From positions 1 through 64,000 of the forward strand of contig CALCHQ010000033.1 in NCBI GenBank assembly GCA_937901085.1: a DNA stretch of 64,000 bases, written 5' to 3'. The notes below the pieces were generated by a model. It saw nothing but the letters and a program-made list of their open reading frames with translations. It had not been told where the DNA came from and searched no databases. This DNA comes from an uncultured Verrucomicrobiales bacterium. GTDB taxonomy: Bacteria; Verrucomicrobiota; Verrucomicrobiia; Verrucomicrobiales; Akkermansiaceae. Both the position numbers and the translations under genes were made by a program. Within the stretch, counting starts at the first letter, position 1, and every line of letters begins with the position of its first letter. This document shows positions 37,550 to 45,383 of this stretch, one piece after another.

Positions 37550-38410
37550 TTAAGCTTCCTCCTCTTCTTCGCCTTCTTCTTCCTCGTATTCCTCTTCGTC
37601 GGCTTCTTCTTCGTCATCGCCACCGAAGCCTTCGGGGATACGGGCAAGCATAGCTTCGCCGTTCAGGGTGTTGATGGCAGCGTTCATCATGTCCTCAATG
37701 GCATTGATGCATTCTGCCTCGCGGGCCTTGGCCAGCTTGTTCTGGAAATAGAACACCGGCAGGGCGATAAGGGAGATAATCAGACCCCAGAAGGTGGTAA
37801 GAAGGGCCACGGAGATGGAGCCTGCAAGCGTGGTCGGGTCAGCCTGACCGGTTTCAGCCAGCACGGCGAAGGCTTCCACCATACCCTGAATCGTACCGAA
37901 CAGACCAATGGTCGGAGCGGTGGAACCGGCAAGGGCAATCAGGTCAACGAAGCGCATCAGAGCGGGGCGTTCGTTGGCGGTGAAGTCCGCCACGGCGTCA
38001 GAAACGGCATCCTTGCCCAGGTCTTCGGGGCGGTTGGCGTCCACGTTCGGCAGAGCGTAAGCCACGAGGCGGCCCAGGTAGGTGGGGCTTTCCGTAGCCA
38101 GCTTGATGGCGGACTGCACGCGACACTCGCTCATGAGGGCCACCAGTTCGTCGCGCAGCACGGCGGGAGCAAAATGTTTCTTGTTGAGCTGCATGGCCAC
38201 ATAGACCACCAGCATGATGGTGATGAAGAACAGAATCACCAGGGGAATCATGGTCCAGCCACCGTCGATGACCCACTTCTGGAGCATGTTGGTCTGCTTG
38301 GCAGCAGCTTCAGCCTCCTCCTGAGCAAACACCATGCCGGGAAGGGTAATCATTGCAGCCGTCAGCAGGGACAGAGCGCGGACACTAAAACGAGTAATCA
38401 TAGATTTCAT
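37550..38410 (-). CDS. exbB: MotA/TolQ/ExbB proton-channel family protein
   Basis: The 286-residue protein has an N-terminal signal-like helix (to about MVFAQ, residue 29), then transmembrane helices near 52-75, 155-180 and 195-220. The family core GLFGTIQGMVEAFAVLAETG and TLAGSISVALLTTFWGLIIS is present. It ends in a very acidic tail (EEEEYEEEEGEEEEE). ExbB pentamers around ExbD couple proton flow to envelope work. It is the first gene of exbB-exbD-exbD-TPR-secreted protein. Which outer-membrane process is energised cannot be told; no TonB gene is nearby. Confidence 0.9.
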   Translation of the reverse strand: MKSMITRFSVRALSLLTAAMITLPGMVFAQEEAEAAAKQTNMLQKWVIDGGWTMIPLVILFFITIMLVVYVAMQLNKKHFAPAVLRDELVALMSECRVQSAIKLATESPTYLGRLVAYALPNVDANRPEDLGKDAVSDAVADFTANERPALMRFVDLIALAGSTAPTIGLFGTIQGMVEAFAVLAETGQADPTTLAGSISVALLTTFWGLIISLIALPVFYFQNKLAKAREAECINAIEDMMNAAINTLNGEAMLARIPEGFGGDDEEEADEEEYEEEEGEEEEEA

Positions 38411-38437
38411 AGTTTGGTAATGCAGAATTGACCCCTC

Positions 38438-38466
38438 TATTTAATCACATTCTTCCAACTTAGCAA
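38438..38466 (-). promoter_or_regulatory. Probable promoter of the exbB operon
   Basis: Minus strand TTGCTA (38461-38466), 17-base spacer, TAAATA (38438-38443). The predicted leader is about 20 bases. Confidence 0.5.
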
Positions 38467-38507
38467 GAAAGAAGTTCAAATTCGTGTTTTTTTCCGAAAA
38501 AAATCTA

Positions 38508-39575
38508 TCATTGGGCCGTACGTGCGCGGGTGTGCAGCCCCGCCGCCTGGCGAATTTTCGGTGCAAGCCCGGTGTTATCCTGCACACCGACGAATGCGCC
38601 GGCCCCCGCACCAGCCGCATACACCGGCACCGAAACACCGCTGTGGCTGAACGTGCTGAAGCGGCCTTTCACCTCTCCCTTGTCCTTATCGCCGCCGTGG
38701 AGCGTCAGCCCGCCGGTCTGGTGGTCAGCCGTCACCACCAGCAAGGTATCTGGGTGCTTCTTCATCCAGCGCAGCACGACGCCCACCGCCTGGTCAAAAT
38801 CCAGCGTTTCCCGCACCGTCTCCTCCATATCGTTCACATGGGAAGACATGTCGATTTTAGACCCCTCCACCATAAGGAAGAAGCCATCCTGATCCTTCTC
38901 CAGCACGCTCAGCGCCTTCTCTACGCGGGTCGGCAACCAGTCACCACGCTTGCTGGCGGGCTCGCAATCACCCGCTGCCGCCAGCTCCAGCAGGCGGCTC
39001 TTCTCTTCCAGAGTCTGAAGCTGCCCGGCAGAGAAAGCCGCCGAGCCGCCGCCCACCACCACATCAAACCCGGCCCGCACCAGAGCCTCGGCTATAGCCG
39101 GTGTATCCTTGCGACTCTTCACATGGGCATAGAATGCAGCCGGGGTCGCGTCGGTCACTGCCTTGGTCACCACCAACCCGGTAGCCTTGCCGGCGCGGCG
39201 CATCTGCACCGCCAGCGAATCCACAGACTCACCGTCTGCCGTGATGCCAAGCTGTCCGTTCTTCGTTTTGCAGCCGCAGGCAATGGCTGTACCGCCCGCG
39301 GCGGAATCCGTCACTGCGTGCGAAGCCGAGGTCGTCACGATAAACCCGGTCACAGGCAGCCCTGTGATATTGAGCTTTCCGTGGTTCGCCATCCAGGCCG
39401 CCCACACATGTTCCGAGCCCATACCATCGCCAATCATCAGAATCACGTTGCGCGCGCGGGCGGTAGCAGCCACCGCCTCCACCGCTTCGTGAGTCCCGGT
39501 GGTGTTATGCACACGGGTGGAACAGGAAACCAGGCAAGAGCCCAAACAAACAGTCAGCAGAAGAAATCGTTTCAT
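38508..39575 (-). CDS. Alkaline phosphatase-family lipoprotein
   Basis: The 355-residue protein has a lipoprotein signal ending CLVSC (Cys18) and the alkaline phosphatase core: NVILMIGDGMG (43-53) with the first metal Asp, VTDSAAGGTA (88-97) with nucleophile Ser91, SKIDMSSHVNDMEETV, and TADHQTGG with zinc-binding His. It hydrolyses phosphate monoesters in the periplasm or at the cell surface (known for the family). It is about 100 residues shorter than E. coli PhoA, losing surface insertions. GTG 39581 is two codons upstream, but the promoter places transcription at about 39575, so the ATG is first in the transcript. Confidence 0.9.
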   Translation of the reverse strand: MKRFLLLTVCLGSCLVSCSTRVHNTTGTHEAVEAVAATARARNVILMIGDGMGSEHVWAAWMANHGKLNITGLPVTGFIVTTSASHAVTDSAAGGTAIACGCKTKNGQLGITADGESVDSLAVQMRRAGKATGLVVTKAVTDATPAAFYAHVKSRKDTPAIAEALVRAGFDVVVGGGSAAFSAGQLQTLEEKSRLLELAAAGDCEPASKRGDWLPTRVEKALSVLEKDQDGFFLMVEGSKIDMSSHVNDMEETVRETLDFDQAVGVVLRWMKKHPDTLLVVTADHQTGGLTLHGGDKDKGEVKGRFSTFSHSGVSVPVYAAGAGAGAFVGVQDNTGLAPKIRQAAGLHTRARTAQ

Positions 39576-39581
39576 GCACAC

Positions 39582-39610
39582 ACACTAGCACAGCGCGGAG
39601 CTCTTGACAA
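39582..39610 (-). promoter_or_regulatory. Promoter of the alkaline phosphatase gene, leaderless
   Basis: Minus strand TTGTCA (39605-39610), 17-base spacer, TAGTGT (39582-39587). The expected start point coincides with the ATG at 39575. Confidence 0.6.
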
Positions 39611-39615
39611 GGGCA

Positions 39616-39648
39616 CAAAAAGACCGCCGGAGATATTTCTCCGGCGGC
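39616..39648 (-). terminator. Terminator of the small lipoprotein gene
   Basis: GCCGCCGGAGA pairs with TCTCCGGCGG around a 4-base loop, followed on the minus strand by TCTTTTTGTG. Confidence 0.88.
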
Positions 39649-39675
39649 ATGAAAGAAAAATATCGGTATGCAGGA

Positions 39676-39879
39676 TTACTTGCCAGCACCACCCAGCACC
39701 TTGACAGGGGCATCGGGCTGAGCAGCCGTGGCAGCGGGAGTACCGGGCTGGCAGGGCTGTTCCTCAGGAACAAGATCCGTGGGCATATTGCGAAGCTTGG
39801 GCATAGCCTGCTTCTGGCAGCAGCAGGAGCTGAGAGCTACTGCAGAAACAACAGAAAGGATGAGAGCGGTGAATTTCAT
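39676..39879 (-). CDS. Small lipoprotein
   Basis: The 67-residue protein has a signal peptide with lipobox VALSSC (Cys19) followed by two further cysteines, then a Pro/Ala/Thr-rich mature part of about 48 residues with no recognisable domain. ATG 39879 gives the signal sequence; the frame is open to 39918 but the extra residues are not signal-like. It has its own promoter and terminator. Small lipoproteins of this kind often modify outer-membrane machinery, but no function can be assigned here. Confidence 0.75.
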   Translation of the reverse strand: MKFTALILSVVSAVALSSCCCQKQAMPKLRNMPTDLVPEEQPCQPGTPAATAAQPDAPVKVLGGAGK

Positions 39880-39912
39880 AAAACAGAATATGGTTAGATA
39901 ATTCCGATGTGT

Positions 39913-39941
39913 ATTCAAGCAAATTCATCCAAAATAGTCAA
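39913..39941 (-). promoter_or_regulatory. Promoter of the small lipoprotein gene
   Basis: Minus strand TTGACT (39936-39941), 17-base spacer, TTGAAT (39913-39918). The -10 is a 4/6 match. Confidence 0.45.
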
Positions 39942-40002
39942 CACAAATTTCACCGCCGCCGCACTTTTTGACCATTTCGGCGCTTCTTCCCTCATTAAAC
40001 GC

Positions 40003-40031
40003 TTGAAAATCGGAAAACTCCCTGATATAAG
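40003..40031 (+). promoter_or_regulatory. Promoter of the AsmA-like gene
   Basis: TTGAAA (40003-40008), 17-base spacer, TATAAG (40026-40031). Transcription should start near 40038, about 5 bases before ATG 40043. Confidence 0.7.
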
Positions 40032-40042
40032 AGGGGCAACTC

Positions 40043-41632
40043 ATGGGTCGGCGCAGCAAAGCAAAACTTTTTTCACCGCACAGCAGGCATACGGGCAGCA
40101 CCATGCTGCGCCGCATCTGCTTTCTGACTGCGTCCATTGTGCTGGGGCTCATCCTCATTCTGGTAGTGGGCTACTACCAGCTGCTGGCCTACCTGCAGAG
40201 TGACTCTTTCCGCCAGCGCGTGAGCGACACCGCCCGGAGCAGCCTGAATGCCGGGCAGGTAGAGCTGCTCAGCTGCCTCCGCATCCAGGGCAGCCGCCTG
40301 TTCACCGACGGCATCAATGTGGCCCACCTCGGGCAGGTGGAAATGGCACGCGCCACAGGCATCAACGCCGAAATCAACCGCGCCGCCCTGCTCACCCGCC
40401 GTCTTCACTTCCATAAGATGAGCATGGAGGATGCCTCCATCGTCATCAACACCGGCAGCCACGCAGTCCCCCAGCGCCATCAGAAAAAGACCGGTCCCCG
40501 GAAGAACAAGCGCCGCCAGCAGCAGAGCAAAAACGACTCCCGGAAGCAGCCGGCTAAGAAGAGCGCCCCCCTCGCCCTCGATTCCGACACCGTCAGGCTG
40601 GAGCATTTTGAATGCCGGGACACAGATATCCACCTGGCTCACCAGGGGCAGACCTACCAACTGCTCGGAGCCGGCATCACCGCCACCCCCGCACCTAAGA
40701 TTGACCCCGGTGCCTGGCAGTTCAGCATCGAAAACGCCCGCCTGCATACCCCCTTCCCTTGTCTGCGCGACAGCAGCATCAAGTCTGCCACCCTGGTTCG
40801 CGCCGGCAACAGCCTGGATTTGACCGAATGCCGCATGATGCTCACCCCCGGCGAAATGCGTACCAAGGCGCACTACGATATCCGGCAGGCCCGTTGGACT
40901 GCCGATATCCAGGTCAACAAGGGCAACATGCACCGCCTCCTGAACGAGGACTGGAAGAAACGCCTGAGCGGCGAGCTGTATGGCCGCCTGCTTCTCACCG
41001 GCGATTCAGCCGGAGTCGGCACTGCCTCCGGCAACATTTCCCTGCAGAACGGCCTGCTGGAAGCCCTGCCGATTCTCTCCCAGCTTCCCATCGGCAACAC
41101 CTATCCCTACCGCAGCATCGAGCTGGAAAAGAGCGACTGCCAGATTCTCTACCCCTACAACGACCATAAGGCCGGAGAGGCGTGGCTCATCGACAAAATC
41201 AACATCAATGCCAAAGGCGGAATCCTCCTGATTCGCGGCCACGTCCTCATCGGCAAGGACTCCCGCCTGAGCGGCACACTCACCATCGGTCTGCCCGAAC
41301 AGGTGGCCGATGCCCTCCCCCTGCCCCGCGAGCTGCTGGTGAACAAGCTCTTTACAGCCAGCGGCAGCGAAGAGGGCTACCTCTGGGTCAACATGAACCT
41401 GAGCGGTACCCTGGATGCCCCGCAGGAAGACCTAAGCATCCGTCTCTCCACCCTCATTGGTAAAGAACTGGGCCAGGCCGTCATCCAGGGGCCAGCCTCC
41501 CTCATGCTGGACACCCTGCTGCGCCGCCCCGCCCCCGCCGGACAGGACGAGCAGACCTCTCCCGATGCCCCTGGTTCCCCCGTCAAAGCAGCCACCGATG
41601 CTGCCGGTTCGTTCCTCCAATCCCTTTTCTGA
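40043..41632 (+). CDS. AsmA-like envelope protein
   Basis: The 529-residue protein has a basic N-terminus, one transmembrane helix (about 28-48, ICFLTASIVLGLILILVVGY) and a large periplasmic part. That part has a Lys/Arg/Gln-rich insertion (about 150-180) and repeating beta-strand segments such as GNISLQNGLLEALPILSQLP, INAKGGILLIRGHVLIG and SGTLTIGLPEQV. The pattern of strands and the late position of a lipid-groove-like domain resemble AsmA/YhdP proteins, which help move phospholipids to the outer membrane. The start is fixed by the promoter 12 bases upstream. It is followed at once by the IF-1-like gene and the U32 gene. Exact family is inferred. Confidence 0.72.
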   Translation: MGRRSKAKLFSPHSRHTGSTMLRRICFLTASIVLGLILILVVGYYQLLAYLQSDSFRQRVSDTARSSLNAGQVELLSCLRIQGSRLFTDGINVAHLGQVEMARATGINAEINRAALLTRRLHFHKMSMEDASIVINTGSHAVPQRHQKKTGPRKNKRRQQQSKNDSRKQPAKKSAPLALDSDTVRLEHFECRDTDIHLAHQGQTYQLLGAGITATPAPKIDPGAWQFSIENARLHTPFPCLRDSSIKSATLVRAGNSLDLTECRMMLTPGEMRTKAHYDIRQARWTADIQVNKGNMHRLLNEDWKKRLSGELYGRLLLTGDSAGVGTASGNISLQNGLLEALPILSQLPIGNTYPYRSIELEKSDCQILYPYNDHKAGEAWLIDKININAKGGILLIRGHVLIGKDSRLSGTLTIGLPEQVADALPLPRELLVNKLFTASGSEEGYLWVNMNLSGTLDAPQEDLSIRLSTLIGKELGQAVIQGPASLMLDTLLRRPAPAGQDEQTSPDAPGSPVKAATDAAGSFLQSLF

Positions 41633-41639
41633 CAGCACC

Positions 41640-41861
41640 ATGAACCCGTACCCGTCCCAATACATCGACTGCATCTGCACCATCCGTGAGCGTTTTGCCC
41701 CCACGGCCTTCCACGCCACGCTGCCCAACGGCAAGGAGACCGTCGCTTTCGTCCAGCTCAAGGAAGCCCACCTGCTCGACACTATCCAACCCGGCGACAA
41801 GGTACGCGTCACCATCTGCCCGGCCGACTTTGAGCGGGCACGCATCCGCAGCATGGCCTGA
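41640..41861 (+). CDS. IF-1-like S1/OB-fold protein
   Basis: The 73-residue product aligns with translation initiation factor IF-1 by pattern: AFHATLPNGKETVAFVQLKE corresponds to the IF-1 strand with L-NG, and IQPGDKVRVTICPADFERARI to its PGDKV-x-V-x-xSP-YDL-x-x-GRI. It lacks the usual MAKED start and several canonical residues (SP-Y becomes CPAD-F). So it may be a paralogue rather than the main infA, which normally lies with ribosomal protein genes. The start lies 8 bases after the AsmA-like stop. An OB-fold RNA-binding role is inferred. Confidence 0.75.
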   Translation: MNPYPSQYIDCICTIRERFAPTAFHATLPNGKETVAFVQLKEAHLLDTIQPGDKVRVTICPADFERARIRSMA

Positions 41862-41885
41862 ATCAGGTAGCATGACACCCTCGCT

Positions 41886-44327
41886 ATGAAGCCCAAGCCA
41901 GAAGTACTCGCCCCCGCCGGCAACTGGGATTGCGTCCGCGCAGCCGTGGCCAATGGAGCGGATGCCGTCTACTTCGGTCTGGAGCAATTTAACGCGCGCA
42001 TGCGCGCGGATAATTTCAGCGTCGGCGACCTCGACGCGCTCATTCCCTTCCTCCACCGCCACGGCGTGCGGGGCTATGTCACCATGAACGTGCTTATTTT
42101 CCCTGCGGAATTTGAGCAGGCGGTTGACTACCTGGATGCGCTGAACACAGCGGGGGTAGATGGGGTCATTGTGCAGGACATGGGGCTGGCCGCCCTCATC
42201 GCGCAGCACCGCAAGGCCGGGCGCTGGTCGCTGGAACTGCATATCTCCACGCAGATGACGGTCAGCAGCCCGGAAGCGGTGCGCCTCGTGGATGAGATGT
42301 TTGACCCGCAGCAGATTGTGCTGTCGCGCGAACTTTCCCTGCGCGAAATCGAAGCCTGTGCCAAAGCCACCACCAAGCCCATCGAGGTATTCTGCCACGG
42401 AGCGCTCTGCGTGGCCTACTCCGGCCAGTGCCTCACGAGCGAAACGCTGGGGCAGCGCAGCGCCAACCGCGGCGAATGCGCCCAGGCCTGCCGCATGCCC
42501 TACAAACTCGAAGTCGATGGACGCCTGCGCGACCTGGGTGAACGCCGCTATATCTTCTCCCCACAGGATCTCTGCGCACTCGACCGCGTACCGCAGATGA
42601 TTGCCGCAGGCGTACACAGCTTCAAGATTGAGGGTCGCCTCAAAAGCCCGGAATACGTAGCTGCCACCACCCGCGCCTACCGCAGCGCAGTCGATGCCGC
42701 CCTTGCAGGCCGTCCGATTCCCCCGGAAAAACGGAACCGCGACCTCTATGCCATGCAGATGGCATTTTCCCGTGGCTTTTCCACCGGCTGGCTGGACGGC
42801 ACCGACCACCCGCTGCTCACACACGGCCGCTTCGGCAAGAAGCGCGGCGCGCTGGCCGGGCGCATTGTACGCTGCGGCGAAGGATGGGTCGAGCTGGATG
42901 CCGCCCCGCTCATCACCATTGCACCGGGCGATGGCTTCGTCATCGACTCCGGGCAGGACCGCAACGAAGAACAGGGCGGCCGCATCTGGCGCACCCAGGG
43001 TAACCGGCTCTTCTTCCACGGCAAGGGCAGCCGCATCGACTGGCGCTTCGTACGCCCCGGCGACCTGCTCTGGAAAACGGCCGACCCCGCGCTCGATAAA
43101 TTCCTGCATGCCACCTGGTGCAACTTTGAACGCCATGCGGCATCCACGCCGGGGCAAACTCTGAACATACACTTTGAAGGCCGCCTGGGCAGCCAGCTCA
43201 CCGCCACCTGCCGTGGTATCAGTGTGGGCAGCGGCCAACCGCTCGAACCAGCAGAAAAGCGCCCCCTCACTCCAGAAATCATCGAGGCACAGTTTACCCG
43301 CCTCGGAGGAACCGGCTTCACTCTGGGTAAGTGTACTTACACCCTGGAAGAGGGGCTCATCCTCCCGGTTTCCACACTCAACCGCATGCGCCGCGAGCTG
43401 GTGGGAAAACTACCGCAAGGCAGCGCATCGGAACGCCGCGCCGTCACCTGGCAGGGCTGGAGCCACCCCTTCCCTCCCCTCGCCCCCGGCAAGGGCTACA
43501 AACTCTCCGTTCTCTGCCGCGAACCAGAGCAGGCTTTTGCCGCAGCTGCGGCAGGCATCAAGCGCATTTATCTCGATTTCAAGAACATACGCGAGTACGC
43601 ACAGGTGACTAAAGAAATCAGAGAAAAACACTTAAACACCCAAGTCTGGATAGCCACCATGCGGATTATGAAGCCGCATGAAGGCGGATATTTCAAGTAC
43701 ATCACCGCCGCAAATCCCGACGGTGTGCTGGTGCGCAACCTGGGCGCAGCCTACTGGTTCCGCAACAAGGGAGTGAAGACGATTGGCGATTTCTCCCTGA
43801 ACACCGCCAACCCGGAGAGCGTGGCCCTGTGGCAGGATTTCGGCATGCGCCTGCTGACTGTCTCGTACGACTTGAATGCAGCCCAGCTGGCAGATTTGCT
43901 GAAAAGCGGCTGCGGCCCGGCGCTGGAGCTCACGCTGCACCAGCACATCCCCATGTTCCACACCGAGCATTGCGTGTTCTGCACCTTCCTGAGCAAGGGG
44001 CACAGCTTCAAGGACTGCGGCCAGGCCTGCGACCATCACAAGGTACGCATCATGGACCGCACCCATGCCATGCACTACCTCCGCAGCGACGAAGCCTGCC
44101 GCAACACCATGTTCAACGGTCAGGCCCAGTCGGCCGCGCGTTATGTGGATGGCATGCGCCGCTGCGGGCTCAACCGCTTCCGTCTGGAACTGCTCGATGA
44201 AGATGCCGGGCAGACCACCGCGCTGATTGAGCAGTACCGCAGCCTGCTGCAAGGCCACACGCCTGCCGACAAGCTCATGCAAAAGCTCAATCTGCTCGAC
44301 CGCATCGGCGTGACCGATATGAAATAA
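41886..44327 (+). CDS. U32 family peptidase / 23S rRNA hydroxylase-like protein
   Basis: The 813-residue protein starts with the U32 signature: EVLAPAGNWDCVRAAVANGA, DAVYFG and a barrel with MNVLIFPAEFEQAVDYLDAL. It continues through the characteristic CHGALCVAYSGQCLTSE, NRGECAQACRMPY and HSFKIEGRLKSPEYVAATTR motifs. The cysteines may hold a cluster, as in RlhA, the E. coli U32 enzyme that hydroxylates C2501 of 23S rRNA. The C-terminal half (about 420-813) has the collagenase-like extension typical of long forms, with further cysteines in HCVFCTFLSKGHSFKDCGQ. It is the third gene of the AsmA-like transcript. RNA modification is more likely than proteolysis. Confidence 0.88.
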   Translation: MKPKPEVLAPAGNWDCVRAAVANGADAVYFGLEQFNARMRADNFSVGDLDALIPFLHRHGVRGYVTMNVLIFPAEFEQAVDYLDALNTAGVDGVIVQDMGLAALIAQHRKAGRWSLELHISTQMTVSSPEAVRLVDEMFDPQQIVLSRELSLREIEACAKATTKPIEVFCHGALCVAYSGQCLTSETLGQRSANRGECAQACRMPYKLEVDGRLRDLGERRYIFSPQDLCALDRVPQMIAAGVHSFKIEGRLKSPEYVAATTRAYRSAVDAALAGRPIPPEKRNRDLYAMQMAFSRGFSTGWLDGTDHPLLTHGRFGKKRGALAGRIVRCGEGWVELDAAPLITIAPGDGFVIDSGQDRNEEQGGRIWRTQGNRLFFHGKGSRIDWRFVRPGDLLWKTADPALDKFLHATWCNFERHAASTPGQTLNIHFEGRLGSQLTATCRGISVGSGQPLEPAEKRPLTPEIIEAQFTRLGGTGFTLGKCTYTLEEGLILPVSTLNRMRRELVGKLPQGSASERRAVTWQGWSHPFPPLAPGKGYKLSVLCREPEQAFAAAAAGIKRIYLDFKNIREYAQVTKEIREKHLNTQVWIATMRIMKPHEGGYFKYITAANPDGVLVRNLGAAYWFRNKGVKTIGDFSLNTANPESVALWQDFGMRLLTVSYDLNAAQLADLLKSGCGPALELTLHQHIPMFHTEHCVFCTFLSKGHSFKDCGQACDHHKVRIMDRTHAMHYLRSDEACRNTMFNGQAQSAARYVDGMRRCGLNRFRLELLDEDAGQTTALIEQYRSLLQGHTPADKLMQKLNLLDRIGVTDMK

Positions 44328-44339
44328 GCCGCTGCCGGT

Positions 44340-45317
44340 TCAGCGCGTTTTCTTCTTGAGCGGTACAGCGTGGAAAGGCTGCGGCTTCGCCCCGGTGTAC
44401 TGCGGATTCATGGCTGCAATGTTCTCGTTGCGGACATCGAAGGTGAATTCGCCCCCCTTCGCCACATCGGAAGCATCGAGAATGTGATCAAACACGCAAA
44501 CCGGCTGGTTACCCGGCGTTTCCGGCATCACAAAAAGCCCGATGGCCATGGTCGGATGCTCCAGCTTCTCGTGCGTCTGAATCGTGTAGCTGATGGTGTT
44601 CCGACCGCGGCGCAGACCGCCGGAAATCACATCGGCACGCCGCTCGTCATCAAACTGGTGAACCGAGATACCGTTGATTTTCATTTCAATGGCGCGGCCG
44701 GGGGCATCGACAAACACTTTGCCGATGAGCTGGGGAGCCGGGCACAACGCCGGTATCTGCGGCGGTTCGGCATAGGGATGAAAGCCGTCCTGCTCTTTCA
44801 GCACGCTCAAATCCCGCCGCTGCAGGCGTTCCCGCACCTTCGGCAGGCGGGAGAGGTCGAACAGGCGGCTCTGGTCAAACTTCCAGCGTCCGTCCTCCAG
44901 CACATAGAGCAGCACAAAAGCATTGTCGTGCGCCTCCGCGCTGCCAAGCTGCACCTTGCCCACATAGGTGACTGCCAGCGACCGCTTGTCTGCGCTGGCA
45001 ATGCAGCCGATGTAGCGGAACTTGTCCAGACTCGGAGGTTCCGGCTGGTTGCGGAAGAAATCATCGGGGAATGCACCCTTCTGGGAAACAATCAGGTTAC
45101 GCACCCTGGTCTGGCGCGAGCGGGATGTCGCGCTGCGCCAGGCTGTCTCATCGCCCCGCATCATCCCCAGCCGCCAGGTATTGTAGACACGCTCTGTCGT
45201 GGCACGCGCCACCTGCTGGTCAGGCATTTCAAAACGCTCAGCGGCCGCAACGGCAGACAGTCCGCCCCCCAGCACGATGACACCCAGCAGGCAACTTAAG
45301 AAAAAAAACGCTCTCAT
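44340..45317 (-). CDS. Secreted protein of unknown function
   Basis: The 325-residue protein has a signal peptide (MRAFFFLSCLLGVIVLGGGL, cleaved near residue 27). A helical part follows with VYNTWRLGMMRGDETAWRSA and a central NTF2-like alpha/beta region (SLAVTYVGKVQLGSAEAHDN, AFVLLYVLEDGRWKFDQS). The C-terminal region is beta-rich (RAIEMKINGISVHQF, GLRRGRNTISYTIQTHE) and could be a carbohydrate-binding-like sandwich. No catalytic residues are obvious. It is divergent from the alpha/beta hydrolase gene; their promoters overlap, so they may be co-regulated. The ATG at 45317 is chosen from the signal peptide and promoter; it is the first in the transcript. Confidence 0.75.
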   Translation of the reverse strand: MRAFFFLSCLLGVIVLGGGLSAVAAAERFEMPDQQVARATTERVYNTWRLGMMRGDETAWRSATSRSRQTRVRNLIVSQKGAFPDDFFRNQPEPPSLDKFRYIGCIASADKRSLAVTYVGKVQLGSAEAHDNAFVLLYVLEDGRWKFDQSRLFDLSRLPKVRERLQRRDLSVLKEQDGFHPYAEPPQIPALCPAPQLIGKVFVDAPGRAIEMKINGISVHQFDDERRADVISGGLRRGRNTISYTIQTHEKLEHPTMAIGLFVMPETPGNQPVCVFDHILDASDVAKGGEFTFDVRNENIAAMNPQYTGAKPQPFHAVPLKKKTR

Positions 45318-45328
45318 AACTACGTTAG

Positions 45329-45357
45329 AACCTACAACAGGCTTGCTTTTCTGGCAA
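45329..45357 (-). promoter_or_regulatory. Promoter of the secreted protein gene
   Basis: Minus strand TTGCCA (45352-45357), 17-base spacer, TAGGTT (45329-45334). The leader is about 5 bases. It overlaps the divergent promoter at 45343-45371. Confidence 0.55.
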
Positions 45358-45371
45358 GAAAATAGCATACT
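45343..45371 (+). promoter_or_regulatory. Promoter of the alpha/beta hydrolase gene
   Basis: TTGCTT (45343-45348), 17-base spacer, CATACT (45366-45371). The leader to ATG 45384 is about 6 bases. A CTTGC-N7-GCAAG inverted repeat at 45342-45358 spans both divergent -35 regions. Confidence 0.6.
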
Positions 45372-45383
45372 GTGGGGCGTATT

